DNA from: Clostridiales bacterium Firm_08
GTDB taxonomy: Bacteria; Bacillota; Clostridia; Oscillospirales; QAKW01
Direction: 5' to 3'
NCBI GenBank assembly: GCA_001604045.1
Contig: LVAN01000001.1
Span: forward strand, 1 to 64,000
DNA: 64,000 bases
Below the pieces are notes generated by a model. That model made no database searches. It saw nothing but the letters and a program-made list of their open reading frames with translations, and was not told the origin of the DNA. The translations under genes and the position numbers were made by a program. Within the stretch, counting starts at the first letter, position 1. Each line of letters opens with the position of its first letter. This document shows, piece by piece, positions 32,801 through 44,007 of this stretch.

Positions 32801-34438
32801 ATGGCGATTTACAGTATCGGACTGGACTTCGGCACGCTGGTCGCGCGCGCCGTGCTGATCGGACAAGAGAGCGGCAGACCGCTGGCGGAAGCGGAATACA
32901 GATACCCGCATAAAATATTGACCGCCCTGCCGGGCGGCGCGGAGCTTCCCGCGGGCAGCGCTCTGGCGCACCCGTCGGACTATATCGAGGGACTGCAGAC
33001 GCTGCTGGCGGACGTCGTCAAAAAAAGCGGCGTGGATCCCGCCGATATCAAAAGCATCGGCGTGGACGCCACGTCCTGTTCCGTCGTGCCGCTCGCGGGC
33101 AACGGACTGCCCGTCTGTATGCTGCCGGGTATGGACGATCGCGCCCACGCTTATATAAAACTGTGGAAACATCACACCGCGATCTCTCAGACGGAGCGGC
33201 TCCAGCGGATCGCCGAGGATCGGGGAGAGCGTTTTCTCGCCGACTGCGGCAACCGGATCAGCGCCGAGAGTTTCTTTTCCAAGGTGCTGGAGACCTTTGA
33301 GGAGGATCGCGAGGTATACGACGCCGCTTACGCCTTTTGCGAACTCGGGGAATGGCTGACGCTGATCCTGACGGGAAAACTCGTCACCTCGGAAAGCATG
33401 GCGGCATTCAAACGGTTTTACCACCCCTTCCGCGGCTATCCCGATCCGTCCTATTTCTCTACGGCGGCAAACGGGTTCGAAAGCGTCGTAAAGGAAAAAC
33501 TCCACGGCGATATCATCCCCGTCGGCGGCCGCGCCGGCACCCTGCACCCGAAAATGGCAAAACTGCTGGGACTCGGCGAGGACGTCGTCGTCTCCGCGCC
33601 GCAGGTGGACGCGCACGCCGCGGTCGCCGCGTGCGGCGGCAATATCGGGGATCTCGTGCTTATTATGGGGACCAGCGGCGTCAGCCTGCTGACCTCCCAC
33701 AACGATACCGGGATGAACGGCGTGTACAGCAGCGCCGCTCACAGTTTTCTGCCCGACGTGTACGGTCACGAGGGCGGCCAGTGCTCGGTCGGAGACACGC
33801 TGGCGTGGTTCACGGAGACCCTTATGCCGCCCTCCTATCACGACCGCGCCATTGAAAAGCAGATGTCCCCGCACGAATACCTCACCTCTCTCGCGGACGC
33901 TCTGCCCGCCGGCGCCAGCGGACTGCTCGCGCTGGACTGGTTCGGCGGCGTGCGCACGCCGCTTATGGACTTCACGCTGCCCGGCGCCGTCATCGGAATG
34001 ACCGCTCATACCGCGCCGGAGGAGATCTACCGCGCGCTGCTGGAAGCCATCGCGTTCGGCGCACGCCGCGTCAAGGAAGGCTTCGAGGCGCACGGACACA
34101 CCGTTTCCCGGATCGTCTGCTGCGGCGGTATCCCCGTCAAAAACCGCCTGTTCTGTCAGATCCTCGCGGCGGTGATGGGACGGGAGATCGAAGTGGTGTC
34201 CGTCCGCAACGCCTGCGCCGTCGGCTCGGCGATCCAGGGGATGATCGCGCGAAACGATCTGCCCGCGCGCGCCGTCGTCGACGCTCTCTGTATCAGGGAA
34301 ACGGAGGTTTTTTCTCCCGATTTCGCGGAACAGGGAATCTACGACCGGCTGTACAGGGAATATCTCCGCCTCGCCGACCGCCTCAGCGATTACGACGGCA
34401 TTATGAAAAAACTGTACGACATCAAAACGAACCGATAA
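32801..34438 (+). CDS. araB: Ribulokinase (FGGY carbohydrate kinase family)
   Basis: A 545-residue cytosolic sugar kinase. The FGGY phosphate-binding start IGLDFGTLVARAVLI (6-20), GVDATSCSVVP, HAYIKLWKHH, QVDAHAAVAACG and the second-domain IMGTSGVS and VCCGGIPVKN are present. WKHH and DWFGGVRTPLMD are characteristic of ribulokinases rather than xylulo- or glycerol kinases. It phosphorylates ribulose to ribulose 5-phosphate. No araA, araD or transporter is adjacent, so it may serve another pentulose route or scavenging. It is monocistronic, with its own promoter and terminator, and lies head-on to the surrounding genes. Confidence 0.86.
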   Translation: MAIYSIGLDFGTLVARAVLIGQESGRPLAEAEYRYPHKILTALPGGAELPAGSALAHPSDYIEGLQTLLADVVKKSGVDPADIKSIGVDATSCSVVPLAGNGLPVCMLPGMDDRAHAYIKLWKHHTAISQTERLQRIAEDRGERFLADCGNRISAESFFSKVLETFEEDREVYDAAYAFCELGEWLTLILTGKLVTSESMAAFKRFYHPFRGYPDPSYFSTAANGFESVVKEKLHGDIIPVGGRAGTLHPKMAKLLGLGEDVVVSAPQVDAHAAVAACGGNIGDLVLIMGTSGVSLLTSHNDTGMNGVYSSAAHSFLPDVYGHEGGQCSVGDTLAWFTETLMPPSYHDRAIEKQMSPHEYLTSLADALPAGASGLLALDWFGGVRTPLMDFTLPGAVIGMTAHTAPEEIYRALLEAIAFGARRVKEGFEAHGHTVSRIVCCGGIPVKNRLFCQILAAVMGREIEVVSVRNACAVGSAIQGMIARNDLPARAVVDALCIRETEVFSPDFAEQGIYDRLYREYLRLADRLSDYDGIMKKLYDIKTNR

Positions 34439-34445
34439 AAACGCC

Positions 34446-34480
34446 TGCCGGCGGTCTTGCGGAGACCGCCGGCAACTTTT
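34446..34480 (+). terminator. Terminator of the araB-like gene
   Basis: A perfect 12-bp GC-rich stem (34446-34457 with 34463-34474) and then ACTTTTTA. It begins 8 nt after the stop codon. Confidence 0.9.
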
Positions 34481-34517
34481 TATCCCGACGCGGCGTTTTT
34501 TTCTATCTCAATAAATG

Positions 34518-34550
34518 AAAACCTGCAAGCGGTGGCTTGCAGGTTTTTTG
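34518..34550. terminator. Bidirectional hairpin terminator
   Basis: A stem AAAACCTGCAAGC with its complement around a 4-nt loop and T runs on both strands. It lies 55 nt beyond the stop of the minus-strand isomerase gene and after the araB terminator, between two convergent genes. Confidence 0.75.
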
Positions 34551-34604
34551 CTTACTTTGCGCGGAGCGCAACATCATGTGCCCGCAAGGGCACACGTCAC
34601 GGCG

Positions 34605-35336
34605 TCAGTTCGCCTTTTTTTCGATCTCACGCAGACAGTCGATGCAGATCTTCGCCTCCGCGAGCCCTCGATCCTCGGTCGGCGTGTTTTCCACGACCAT
34701 CGGGATGCCGCGCTTCCGGGCGTACTCCCAGACCTCCGGGATGGGCGCCACGCCCTGCCCGAGCGGCAGGCTTTGACAGTCCGCCGTGCCGTCTTTGAGG
34801 TGGACGCAGGACAACCGGTCTCCGACGCGATCCATCAGCAGCAGCGGATTGTTCATCGAGGTGAACGCCCAGTATATATCCACTTCAAAGGAAAGGTTCG
34901 TCCGGTAGAGCAGCTGCTCGAATATCACCGAGCCGTCCTCATTCATAATATGCTCTCTGCGGTGGTTATGGAAGGACAGTTTGATGCCCTCCGCCTCCAG
35001 GCGGGGCTGAATATCGTTGATAACGCACACAAAATCATCGATCTCGCTCTGATCGGGCATTTTATGCCCCGGGATGATATAGTGGCGGTTGCCGAGCTTC
35101 TTGTGAAACGCCAGCGTCTCGTCAAAATTATCCCGCAGATCCTTATAGGGAGAATGAGTAGCGGACAGCCGCAGACCGGTCTCGGTCAGCATCTGCCGGA
35201 CTTCCTCGGCCGAATGGTCGAAAAAGCCGGCGGGCTCAACGTTTTCGTATCCCATTTCCGCCACTTTCCGCAGCGCGCCGGGCATATCTTTTTCCAGGTC
35301 GTAACGAATGCTGTAAAGCTGTAATCCGTAGTTCAT
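34605..35336 (-). CDS. Sugar phosphate isomerase/epimerase (xylose-isomerase-like TIM barrel)
   Basis: A 243-residue cytosolic TIM-barrel protein of the AP-endonuclease-2/xylose-isomerase-like family. Conserved features include the N-terminal GLQLYSIR, a VEPAGFF strand, KLSFHNHRRE (metal-region His), SFEVDIYWAF (Glu/Asp), VHLKDG (His/Asp) and PMVVENTPT (Glu). Members isomerise or epimerise keto sugars and inositols. The substrate is unknown. The start at 35336 has AAGGAG 5-6 nt upstream; an upstream in-frame codon at 35357 lacks this. It is 78 bp downstream of nifJ and could be read through from it. No separate promoter was recognised. Confidence 0.84.
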   Translation of the reverse strand: MNYGLQLYSIRYDLEKDMPGALRKVAEMGYENVEPAGFFDHSAEEVRQMLTETGLRLSATHSPYKDLRDNFDETLAFHKKLGNRHYIIPGHKMPDQSEIDDFVCVINDIQPRLEAEGIKLSFHNHRREHIMNEDGSVIFEQLLYRTNLSFEVDIYWAFTSMNNPLLLMDRVGDRLSCVHLKDGTADCQSLPLGQGVAPIPEVWEYARKRGIPMVVENTPTEDRGLAEAKICIDCLREIEKKAN

Positions 35337-35414
35337 TTGATCTCCTTTCCGTTTCAAAACCGTACTGCTTTGCAGAGGCGGCCGGCGTAAAACGCCGACC
35401 GCCTTTTGTTGATT

Positions 35415-38975
<3,561 letters not shown>

Positions 38976-39036
38976 GAATTTTTGCCTCCCTCAAATAAAT
39001 AAAAATTTTTTTAATAAGTACGGGACATTCCAACTT

Positions 39037-39065
39037 ATTGTAGCACTTCTTTTATTTAATGTAAA
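39037..39065 (-). promoter_or_regulatory. Promoter of nifJ
   Basis: Minus strand: TTTACA (39065-39060), a 17-bp spacer and TACAAT (39042-39037). The 5' leader is about 55 nt and AT-rich. It is back-to-back with the comM promoter. Confidence 0.78.
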
Positions 39066-39094
39066 GATTATTTTGAAAAATTCGGGCGGATTTC

Positions 39095-39123
39095 TTGTAA
39101 ATCTCATCCTTTTTCGATATAAT
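39095..39123 (+). promoter_or_regulatory. Promoter of comM
   Basis: TTGTAA (39095-39100), a 17-bp spacer and TATAAT (39118-39123), 33 bp upstream of the ATG at 39157. The two -35 boxes of the nifJ and comM promoters are only 29 bp apart. Confidence 0.8.
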
Positions 39124-39156
39124 ATCATAAAAGACGCAAGAAAAAGAGGGGAAAAT

Positions 39157-40677
39157 ATGACGGCGAGCATACATTCTTTCGGGCTGAACGGGCTGTCCTG
39201 CTTTGACGTTACGGTGGAGGTGGACGCCTCTCAGGGTCTTCCGATGTTCGATATCGTGGGGCTGGCGGACGTCGCCATCAAAGAGTCAAAAGAGCGGGTG
39301 CGCGCCGCGATGCGCAACAGCGGCACGCAGTTCCCGATGAAACGGATCGTCGTCAACCTCTCACCGGCGGACGTGCCGAAAAACGGCGCGGTCTACGACC
39401 TTCCCATCCTGGTGGGGCTGCTTGCCGCCAGCGGCCAGCTGACGGCGGATCTGCGCCGCGCCGCGCTGATGGGGCAGTTGTCGCTGGACGGCAGAGTGCT
39501 GCCCATCCACGGCGCCCTGCCGATGGTGCGCCACGCCGCAAGGCTCGGCTACGACGCCGTCTTTCTGCCGAAAGACAATCTTGATGAGGTAAAATACGTA
39601 ACGGGCATTGCCATTTTCCCCGTCGGCACGGTGAAAGACCTTCTCCTCCACCTCAAGGGCGAAAAACGCCTGCTGCCCGCAGAGCCCGCGGTGTATCACA
39701 GCGACGAGGCGTCCTATGACGTCGATTTCAGCGAGGTGATGGGGCAGGCGCCCGCCCGCAGAGCCTTGGAGATCGCCGCCGCGGGCGGCCATAACGTGTT
39801 GATGATCGGCCCGCCGGGCAGCGGCAAAAGCATGCTCGCCAAGCGGTTCGTCACCATCCTGCCCGATCTGTCCTTCGACGAGGCGATGGAATGTACGGAA
39901 CTTTACTCCGTTGCCCGCAAACTGCCGGACGGCGGTCTGATCCGCCGGCGGCCGTTCCGCTCGCCCCACCATTCGGCGTCGCTGCCCGCCATCTGCGGCG
40001 GCGGCACCCATCCCCGTCCCGGCGAGATCTCGCTGGCGCATCACGGCGTGCTGTTTCTCGATGAATTCCCGCAGTTTTCCGCGACGCTGCTCGAAGCGCT
40101 TCGTCAGCCGCTGGAGGACGGCGAGATCACGGTGTCCCGCGCCTCGGCGTCGGTGACCTTCCCGGCGAACATCACGCTGCTCGCCGCGATGAACCCCTGT
40201 CCCTGCGGCTTTCTCGGGCATCCGACCAAAGCCTGTACCTGCTCCCCCGCCGCCATCCGGCGGTATCTGCAAAAGATCAGCGGCCCCATCCTCGATCGGA
40301 TCGATCTTCACATCGACGTTCCCGCCGTGCCGTTCGATCATATCTCCTCCACCGAAAAAGCGGAGAGTTCCGCCGATATCAAACAGCGCGTCGACGCCGC
40401 CCGCGCCCGCCAGCGGGAACGGTACAAAGGGCTTCCCTTTACCAAAAACGCCGATCTCTCCCCCGCCGCGGTCAAGGAATTCTGCCGTCCGGACGAGGCG
40501 GGCAACTTCATCCTGCGCCGCAAGTTCGAGAACGACGCGCTGTCCGCCCGCGGCTACGCGCGGGTGCTGAAGGTCGCCCGCACCGTCGCCGACCTTGCCG
40601 GCGCCGAGGCCGTCTCCGCCGACCATATCCTCGAGGCGCTCCAATTCCGCAACGTTCTGAAAAAGTATCAGCTGTAA
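39157..40677 (+). CDS. comM: ComM/YifB-family Mg-chelatase-like AAA ATPase
   Basis: A 506-residue cytosolic AAA+ protein. An N-terminal Lon-protease-like subdomain (GLPMFDIVGLAD, NLSPADVPKNG) is followed by the ATPase with Walker A GPPGSGKSML (about 218-227), Walker B GVLFLDEFPQF and a C-terminal helical part ending RVLKVARTVADLAG. A CPCG...CTCS Cys-rich segment characteristic of the family is present. ComM is a helicase that promotes branch migration of incoming DNA in transformation; in Firmicutes its role is less clear. The ATG at 39157 is chosen from GAGGGG just upstream and from the promoter position. Confidence 0.92.
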   Translation: MTASIHSFGLNGLSCFDVTVEVDASQGLPMFDIVGLADVAIKESKERVRAAMRNSGTQFPMKRIVVNLSPADVPKNGAVYDLPILVGLLAASGQLTADLRRAALMGQLSLDGRVLPIHGALPMVRHAARLGYDAVFLPKDNLDEVKYVTGIAIFPVGTVKDLLLHLKGEKRLLPAEPAVYHSDEASYDVDFSEVMGQAPARRALEIAAAGGHNVLMIGPPGSGKSMLAKRFVTILPDLSFDEAMECTELYSVARKLPDGGLIRRRPFRSPHHSASLPAICGGGTHPRPGEISLAHHGVLFLDEFPQFSATLLEALRQPLEDGEITVSRASASVTFPANITLLAAMNPCPCGFLGHPTKACTCSPAAIRRYLQKISGPILDRIDLHIDVPAVPFDHISSTEKAESSADIKQRVDAARARQRERYKGLPFTKNADLSPAAVKEFCRPDEAGNFILRRKFENDALSARGYARVLKVARTVADLAGAEAVSADHILEALQFRNVLKKYQL

Positions 40678-40702
40678 ACCGGCGCGAAATAAGGAAGTTT
40701 TT

Positions 40703-40857
40703 GGCTCCCCTGTGTAAGGGGAGCTGTTTTTTTGGAACGGAGAATTTCAAAAAACCGAGGGGTTGTGAATGTGAAAAAGTCAGAGTCGATCCCTATCGTT
40801 TCGTTCACAATCCCCCGGCCGGCTTCGCCGCCGGCTCCCCTTTACACAAAGGGGCCT
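40703..40857. repeat. Palindrome-ended repeat element (MITE/REP-like)
   Basis: The 40678-41098 gap contains no gene. This element begins with the hairpin GCTCCCCT-gtgta-AGGGGAGC (40704-40724) followed by T8, which probably also terminates comM. It has an internal stem GGGGTTGTGAA (40759-40769) pairing with 40804-40815. It ends with GGCTCCCCTTTACACAAAGGGGCC (within 40832-40857), an inverted relative of the left end. So it has imperfect terminal inverted repeats and resembles palindromic repeats that I recall from gut Clostridia. Confidence 0.6.
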
Positions 40858-40944
40858 TTAGGGGGACAACAAGATGTTTCTGCCCCTTGCCTTCATTTCT
40901 ACGTTGTTGCCCGCCCTGTCGGAACGTGACCGTCGCCGACTCCA

Positions 40945-41010
40945 TGAGGGCTCCGTGAGGGCTCCGTGAGGGCTTCGTGAGGACTCAGTGAGGACTCACG
41001 GAGTCCTCAC
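40945..41010. repeat. Five 11-bp tandem repeats plus an inverted copy
   Basis: Units of 11 bp, tgagggctccg, start at 40945, 40956 and 40967 (one change), then tgaggactcag at 40978 and tgaggactcac at 40989. GGAGTCCTCAC at 41000-41010 is the inverse complement of the last type. No gene or known motif is associated. Confidence 0.85.
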
Positions 41011-41011
41011 G

Positions 41012-41093
41012 CCCAATAGAATAGAAAAGAATATAATATAATATAACTCAATTTAAGAGAAAGGAAAGACGGAGGACAAAATCCTCCGTCTTT
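41012..41093 (-). terminator. Repeat-associated terminator, copy A
   Basis: A 12-bp stem AAAGACGGAGGA (41065-41076) with 41082-41093 lies just past the stop codon of the AlgX-like gene. It is followed on the minus strand by CCTTTCTCTTAAATTGAG and an AT-rich tail to 41012. A near copy lies at 43875-43954, so this is a dispersed terminator-containing repeat of about 80 bp. Confidence 0.7.
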
Positions 41094-41098
41094 CGTCT

Positions 41099-42241
41099 TT
41101 ATTTTCCGCTTTCCCCCGCTTCGGCGGGAAGGGTGTACTCTTTGAAAAGATCGATCGGCCAGGAACGTTCCGGATTTTCGTAGATCACGATGTCCGGGTC
41201 CAGTTCCCTCACATAATACTCGAATACATCCTGATTGTAAATATTGTACCGGTGGATAAACGTTACCTCGCTGAAGTTCTCCGTGAAAAACTTTTCCTTG
41301 CGCATCATATAACTGTCATGGATGAGCAGCAGTTTCGGCTTATCGCTCTGCGCGGGGTTGACCGCGCGCGTGGCGTAGTTGTCTTTTTCGGAGGGATATA
41401 TCAGCGAGTCAAGTTTCTCTTTGTCGCCTTTGGCGGCGCTTTTGTTTTTCAGTTCGTACAGCGGCGTTTCCTCGTTGATGGTGAAATGAGAGGTGGGCAG
41501 AGACGTCATGACGCTGGTCGTGACATTGTAATCCTCCGCGGACAGCGGTCCGATCTCCGGATACCTCTCACCGAGGATCTCATACAGTTTCTGAATGACC
41601 AAAAACGCGCCGTTTTCGTTCCAGTGCGTCGCGTCATACTTTTTGTTGCAGACCTCCATCCTTTCCTTGCCCGCCAGCATGACGTCCTTCGCCCAGAACA
41701 GATCGACCTGCCGCTCCTTCAGCGCCTTCAGCATCTGATCGGTGCGGGAGGTGGTCCCCTTGACGTGGATCTCGTCGGGGAAATACTCCGCGTACACGGT
41801 TTTTTTGTCGGGGATCAGAAAATACAGGAACATTTTGTCGTTTTTCCCGCAATATTCCTGAAAGCCCTTGATGCCGTCCGCGAAAGCGGCCGCTTTCTTT
41901 TTGCTGAGATTGAGATGCTGATAATCCTTGATATAACGGGGCGCCTTATAGAACACGTGCCCTTCCTTGCCGTACATGAAACTCGGATGTTCCATCAGCC
42001 CGAACACCTTGTCGTTGATCTGCTGATACAAGTCAAGGCTTTCCGCGCGAAATCCGATGCGGGCGTTGATATACGGCTCCGCCGATTTTTGCAGCGCCAG
42101 CACGTCCGACGTGTCAAGTTCCGGCAGATAGTTGTTATCGATCTCGGAGCGCTGATCTTTGCGGAAATCGGTAAAGACCAGGGGCAGCGCCAGCAAACAG
42201 AAAAACATGACGCAAAAAATGATATTGACAGCTTTTTTCAT
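41099..42241 (-). CDS. AlgX/AlgJ-like SGNH-type polysaccharide O-acetylation protein
   Basis: 380 residues with one N-terminal membrane anchor (MKKAVNIIFCVMFFCLLALPLVF) and an extracellular SGNH-like domain. Family motifs are FMYGKEGHVFYKAP, DATHWNENGAFLV (the catalytic Asp-x-His neighbourhood) and LLIHDSYM as the nucleophile Ser block. Proteins of the AlgX/AlgJ (DHHW) family receive acetyl groups passed through a membrane MBOAT enzyme and put them on exported glycans. The partner MBOAT gene lies 14 bp upstream in the same operon. AAGGGGG precedes the ATG. The target polymer is unknown. Confidence 0.83.
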   Translation of the reverse strand: MKKAVNIIFCVMFFCLLALPLVFTDFRKDQRSEIDNNYLPELDTSDVLALQKSAEPYINARIGFRAESLDLYQQINDKVFGLMEHPSFMYGKEGHVFYKAPRYIKDYQHLNLSKKKAAAFADGIKGFQEYCGKNDKMFLYFLIPDKKTVYAEYFPDEIHVKGTTSRTDQMLKALKERQVDLFWAKDVMLAGKERMEVCNKKYDATHWNENGAFLVIQKLYEILGERYPEIGPLSAEDYNVTTSVMTSLPTSHFTINEETPLYELKNKSAAKGDKEKLDSLIYPSEKDNYATRAVNPAQSDKPKLLLIHDSYMMRKEKFFTENFSEVTFIHRYNIYNQDVFEYYVRELDPDIVIYENPERSWPIDLFKEYTLPAEAGESGK

Positions 42242-42255
42242 TCATTCGGCCCCCT

Positions 42256-43707
42256 TCAAAACCGGAAATAGATAAAAGGATTGTAGGTGCTGTTGGTGAT
42301 CAGCAAAAAGCAAAGGACCAGCAGCAGCAGCAAACACACCCGACGGACGATGACGACCCGGGTATCCTCCGAAAACCGCCGCGCGGCGGGGAAGCGCGCG
42401 AAAAGGACCTCCCGCCACGGGAAGCAGAACAGGGTGGCGAACACCAGCACGGTCAGCGTGCGGTCGTTGAGATACCAGCGTATGCCGTACCGCACGAAAT
42501 CGGCGTGAGAGATCCCGAACATCACCTTGAGATACGCGACGGTGTCGGGAACGTCCACGATCCTGAACAGCACCCATCCCAGCATCACCACAAACATCGT
42601 ATACAGCCAGCCGAGCCCCCCGGAAACAGGTTTGGGCAGACGTGGTGAGATCCCGCGCTTTTTGAGGACGCGCTCGATCAGCATAAACGCCCCGTGCCAC
42701 ATCCCCCACAGGATAAATCCCCAATCGGCGCCGTGCCATATGCCCGTGGCGAGGAACACGATGAACAGATGGAAATACACGTTTCCCTTCCGGTTGCCGC
42801 CCAAAGGGATATAGAGATAATCCCGGAACCACTGCGAAAGGGAGATGTGCCATCTCCTCCAGAATTCCGTGACCGAGCGGGAGATATAGGGGAAATTGAA
42901 GTTTTTCATAAACTCAAATCCGAACATTTTCCCCAGTCCGATCGCCATTTCGGAGTACCCGCAGAAATCATAAAAGATCTGCAGACTGTAACAGAACGCC
43001 CCCAGCCACGCCTGCGGTGCGGAGATCATTTTCGCGTTGGTCTCCATGATCTGCGTGGCGACATTTCCCAGGATGTTGGCGAATATCACCTTTTTCGCGA
43101 GCCCCCTGATAAAGATCTCCGCGCCTTCGGAGAACTTCGCGAAGGTGGATCTCCTCTCGCTCAGATAGGAGCGGATGTCCGAATACCGAATGATCGGTCC
43201 GGCGATGAGCTGCGGAAACATGGAGATGTAAAGCCCGAGCTTGGCGGGATTTTTCTGCACCATGACGCCGTCCGGCGAGGACATGTCCTGCCGGTATACG
43301 TCGATCACATAACTCATGCCCTGGAAGGTGTAGAAGGAAATACCGATGGGAAGCGCGATGTTACCCACCTCGATCTCCTTCGAGAGAACGGAGGAAAGCA
43401 CGCCGGCGGCAAAGGTGAAATATTTGAAATAAAACAGCGTTCCGAGATTGAACAAAACGGAAAACACCAACAGCGCGCGGGCTTTTTTCTCTTTGGACCG
43501 GCGGGCGTGGATACCCAGGCCGAACAGGTAGTTTCCCAAAATGGAAACCGTCATCAGGATGATATATTTCGGCTCTCCCCACGCGTAAAAAAACAAGCTG
43601 GATAAAAGCAGCACGGCATTTTTGAGATGAATGCCCGGCGCCGCGTAGTATAACAGCAGCACGACAGGCAAAAATACGCATAAAAAAATGGTCGAACTGA
43701 AAACCAT
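42256..43707 (-). CDS. MBOAT-family O-acyltransferase (AlgI/PatA-like)
   Basis: A 483-residue polytopic membrane enzyme with about 11 hydrophobic segments. AlgI-type features are LLLYYAAPG, LSSLFFYAWGEPKY, PIGISFYTFQGMSYVIDVYR, EFWRRWHISLSQWFRDYLYIPLGG and the MBOAT histidine region TGIWHGADWGFILWGMWHG. It should carry acetyl groups from cytosolic acetyl-CoA across the membrane to the AlgX-like partner encoded next. The ATG has AAGGAGAGG upstream and a TTGACA/CATAAT promoter at 43740-43768. D-alanylation by DltB-type MBOAT is excluded by the absence of dltA and dltC genes here and by closer resemblance to AlgI. Confidence 0.9.
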   Translation of the reverse strand: MVFSSTIFLCVFLPVVLLLYYAAPGIHLKNAVLLLSSLFFYAWGEPKYIILMTVSILGNYLFGLGIHARRSKEKKARALLVFSVLFNLGTLFYFKYFTFAAGVLSSVLSKEIEVGNIALPIGISFYTFQGMSYVIDVYRQDMSSPDGVMVQKNPAKLGLYISMFPQLIAGPIIRYSDIRSYLSERRSTFAKFSEGAEIFIRGLAKKVIFANILGNVATQIMETNAKMISAPQAWLGAFCYSLQIFYDFCGYSEMAIGLGKMFGFEFMKNFNFPYISRSVTEFWRRWHISLSQWFRDYLYIPLGGNRKGNVYFHLFIVFLATGIWHGADWGFILWGMWHGAFMLIERVLKKRGISPRLPKPVSGGLGWLYTMFVVMLGWVLFRIVDVPDTVAYLKVMFGISHADFVRYGIRWYLNDRTLTVLVFATLFCFPWREVLFARFPAARRFSEDTRVVIVRRVCLLLLLVLCFLLITNSTYNPFIYFRF

Positions 43708-43739
43708 CTGTGCCTCTCCTTAAAAGTAAACTATTTTTT

Positions 43740-43768
43740 ATTATGCCTTTTTTCGGAGGATTTGTCAA
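43740..43768 (-). promoter_or_regulatory. Promoter of the MBOAT-AlgX-like operon
   Basis: Minus strand: TTGACA (43768-43763), a 17-bp spacer and CATAAT (43745-43740), leaving a short leader of about 25 nt to the ATG at 43707. Confidence 0.82.
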
Positions 43769-43874
43769 GCCGCCCCTGCTCTCCCGATTTGATTGCGTGC
43801 GTTGCAGGGGCTGACGGCCCCCGGCGGCCCGCGGGGTCAGAACGCGGATTTCATCGGCTGCGGGAGGACTCCAC

Positions 43875-43954
43875 CCCAATATAAGAGAATATAAAAGAAT
43901 ATAATATTACTCAATTTGAGAGAAAGGAAAGACGGAGGATGATCCTCCGTCTTT
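43875..43954 (-). terminator. Repeat-associated terminator, copy B
   Basis: The 43708-44007 gap holds this element, the MBOAT promoter, and otherwise only GC-rich sequence with nothing recognised. Stem AAAGACGGAGGAT (43928-43940) pairs with 43942-43954. The flanking sequence down to 43875 closely matches the copy at 41012-41093. It lies 53 bp past the stop of the SLH protein gene and would end that transcript. Confidence 0.68.
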
Positions 43955-44007
43955 TCACTCTTTTTGGGAGAGAGAATACTTCCCTGTTGTTGAAAGTATC
44001 CTCGATA

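Noticed and set aside
35378-35405. Hairpin after nifJ as a terminator
   Set aside because: The stem GGCGGCCGGCG/CGCCGACCGCC has a T run only on the plus strand, while the gene it follows is on the minus strand. Not called.
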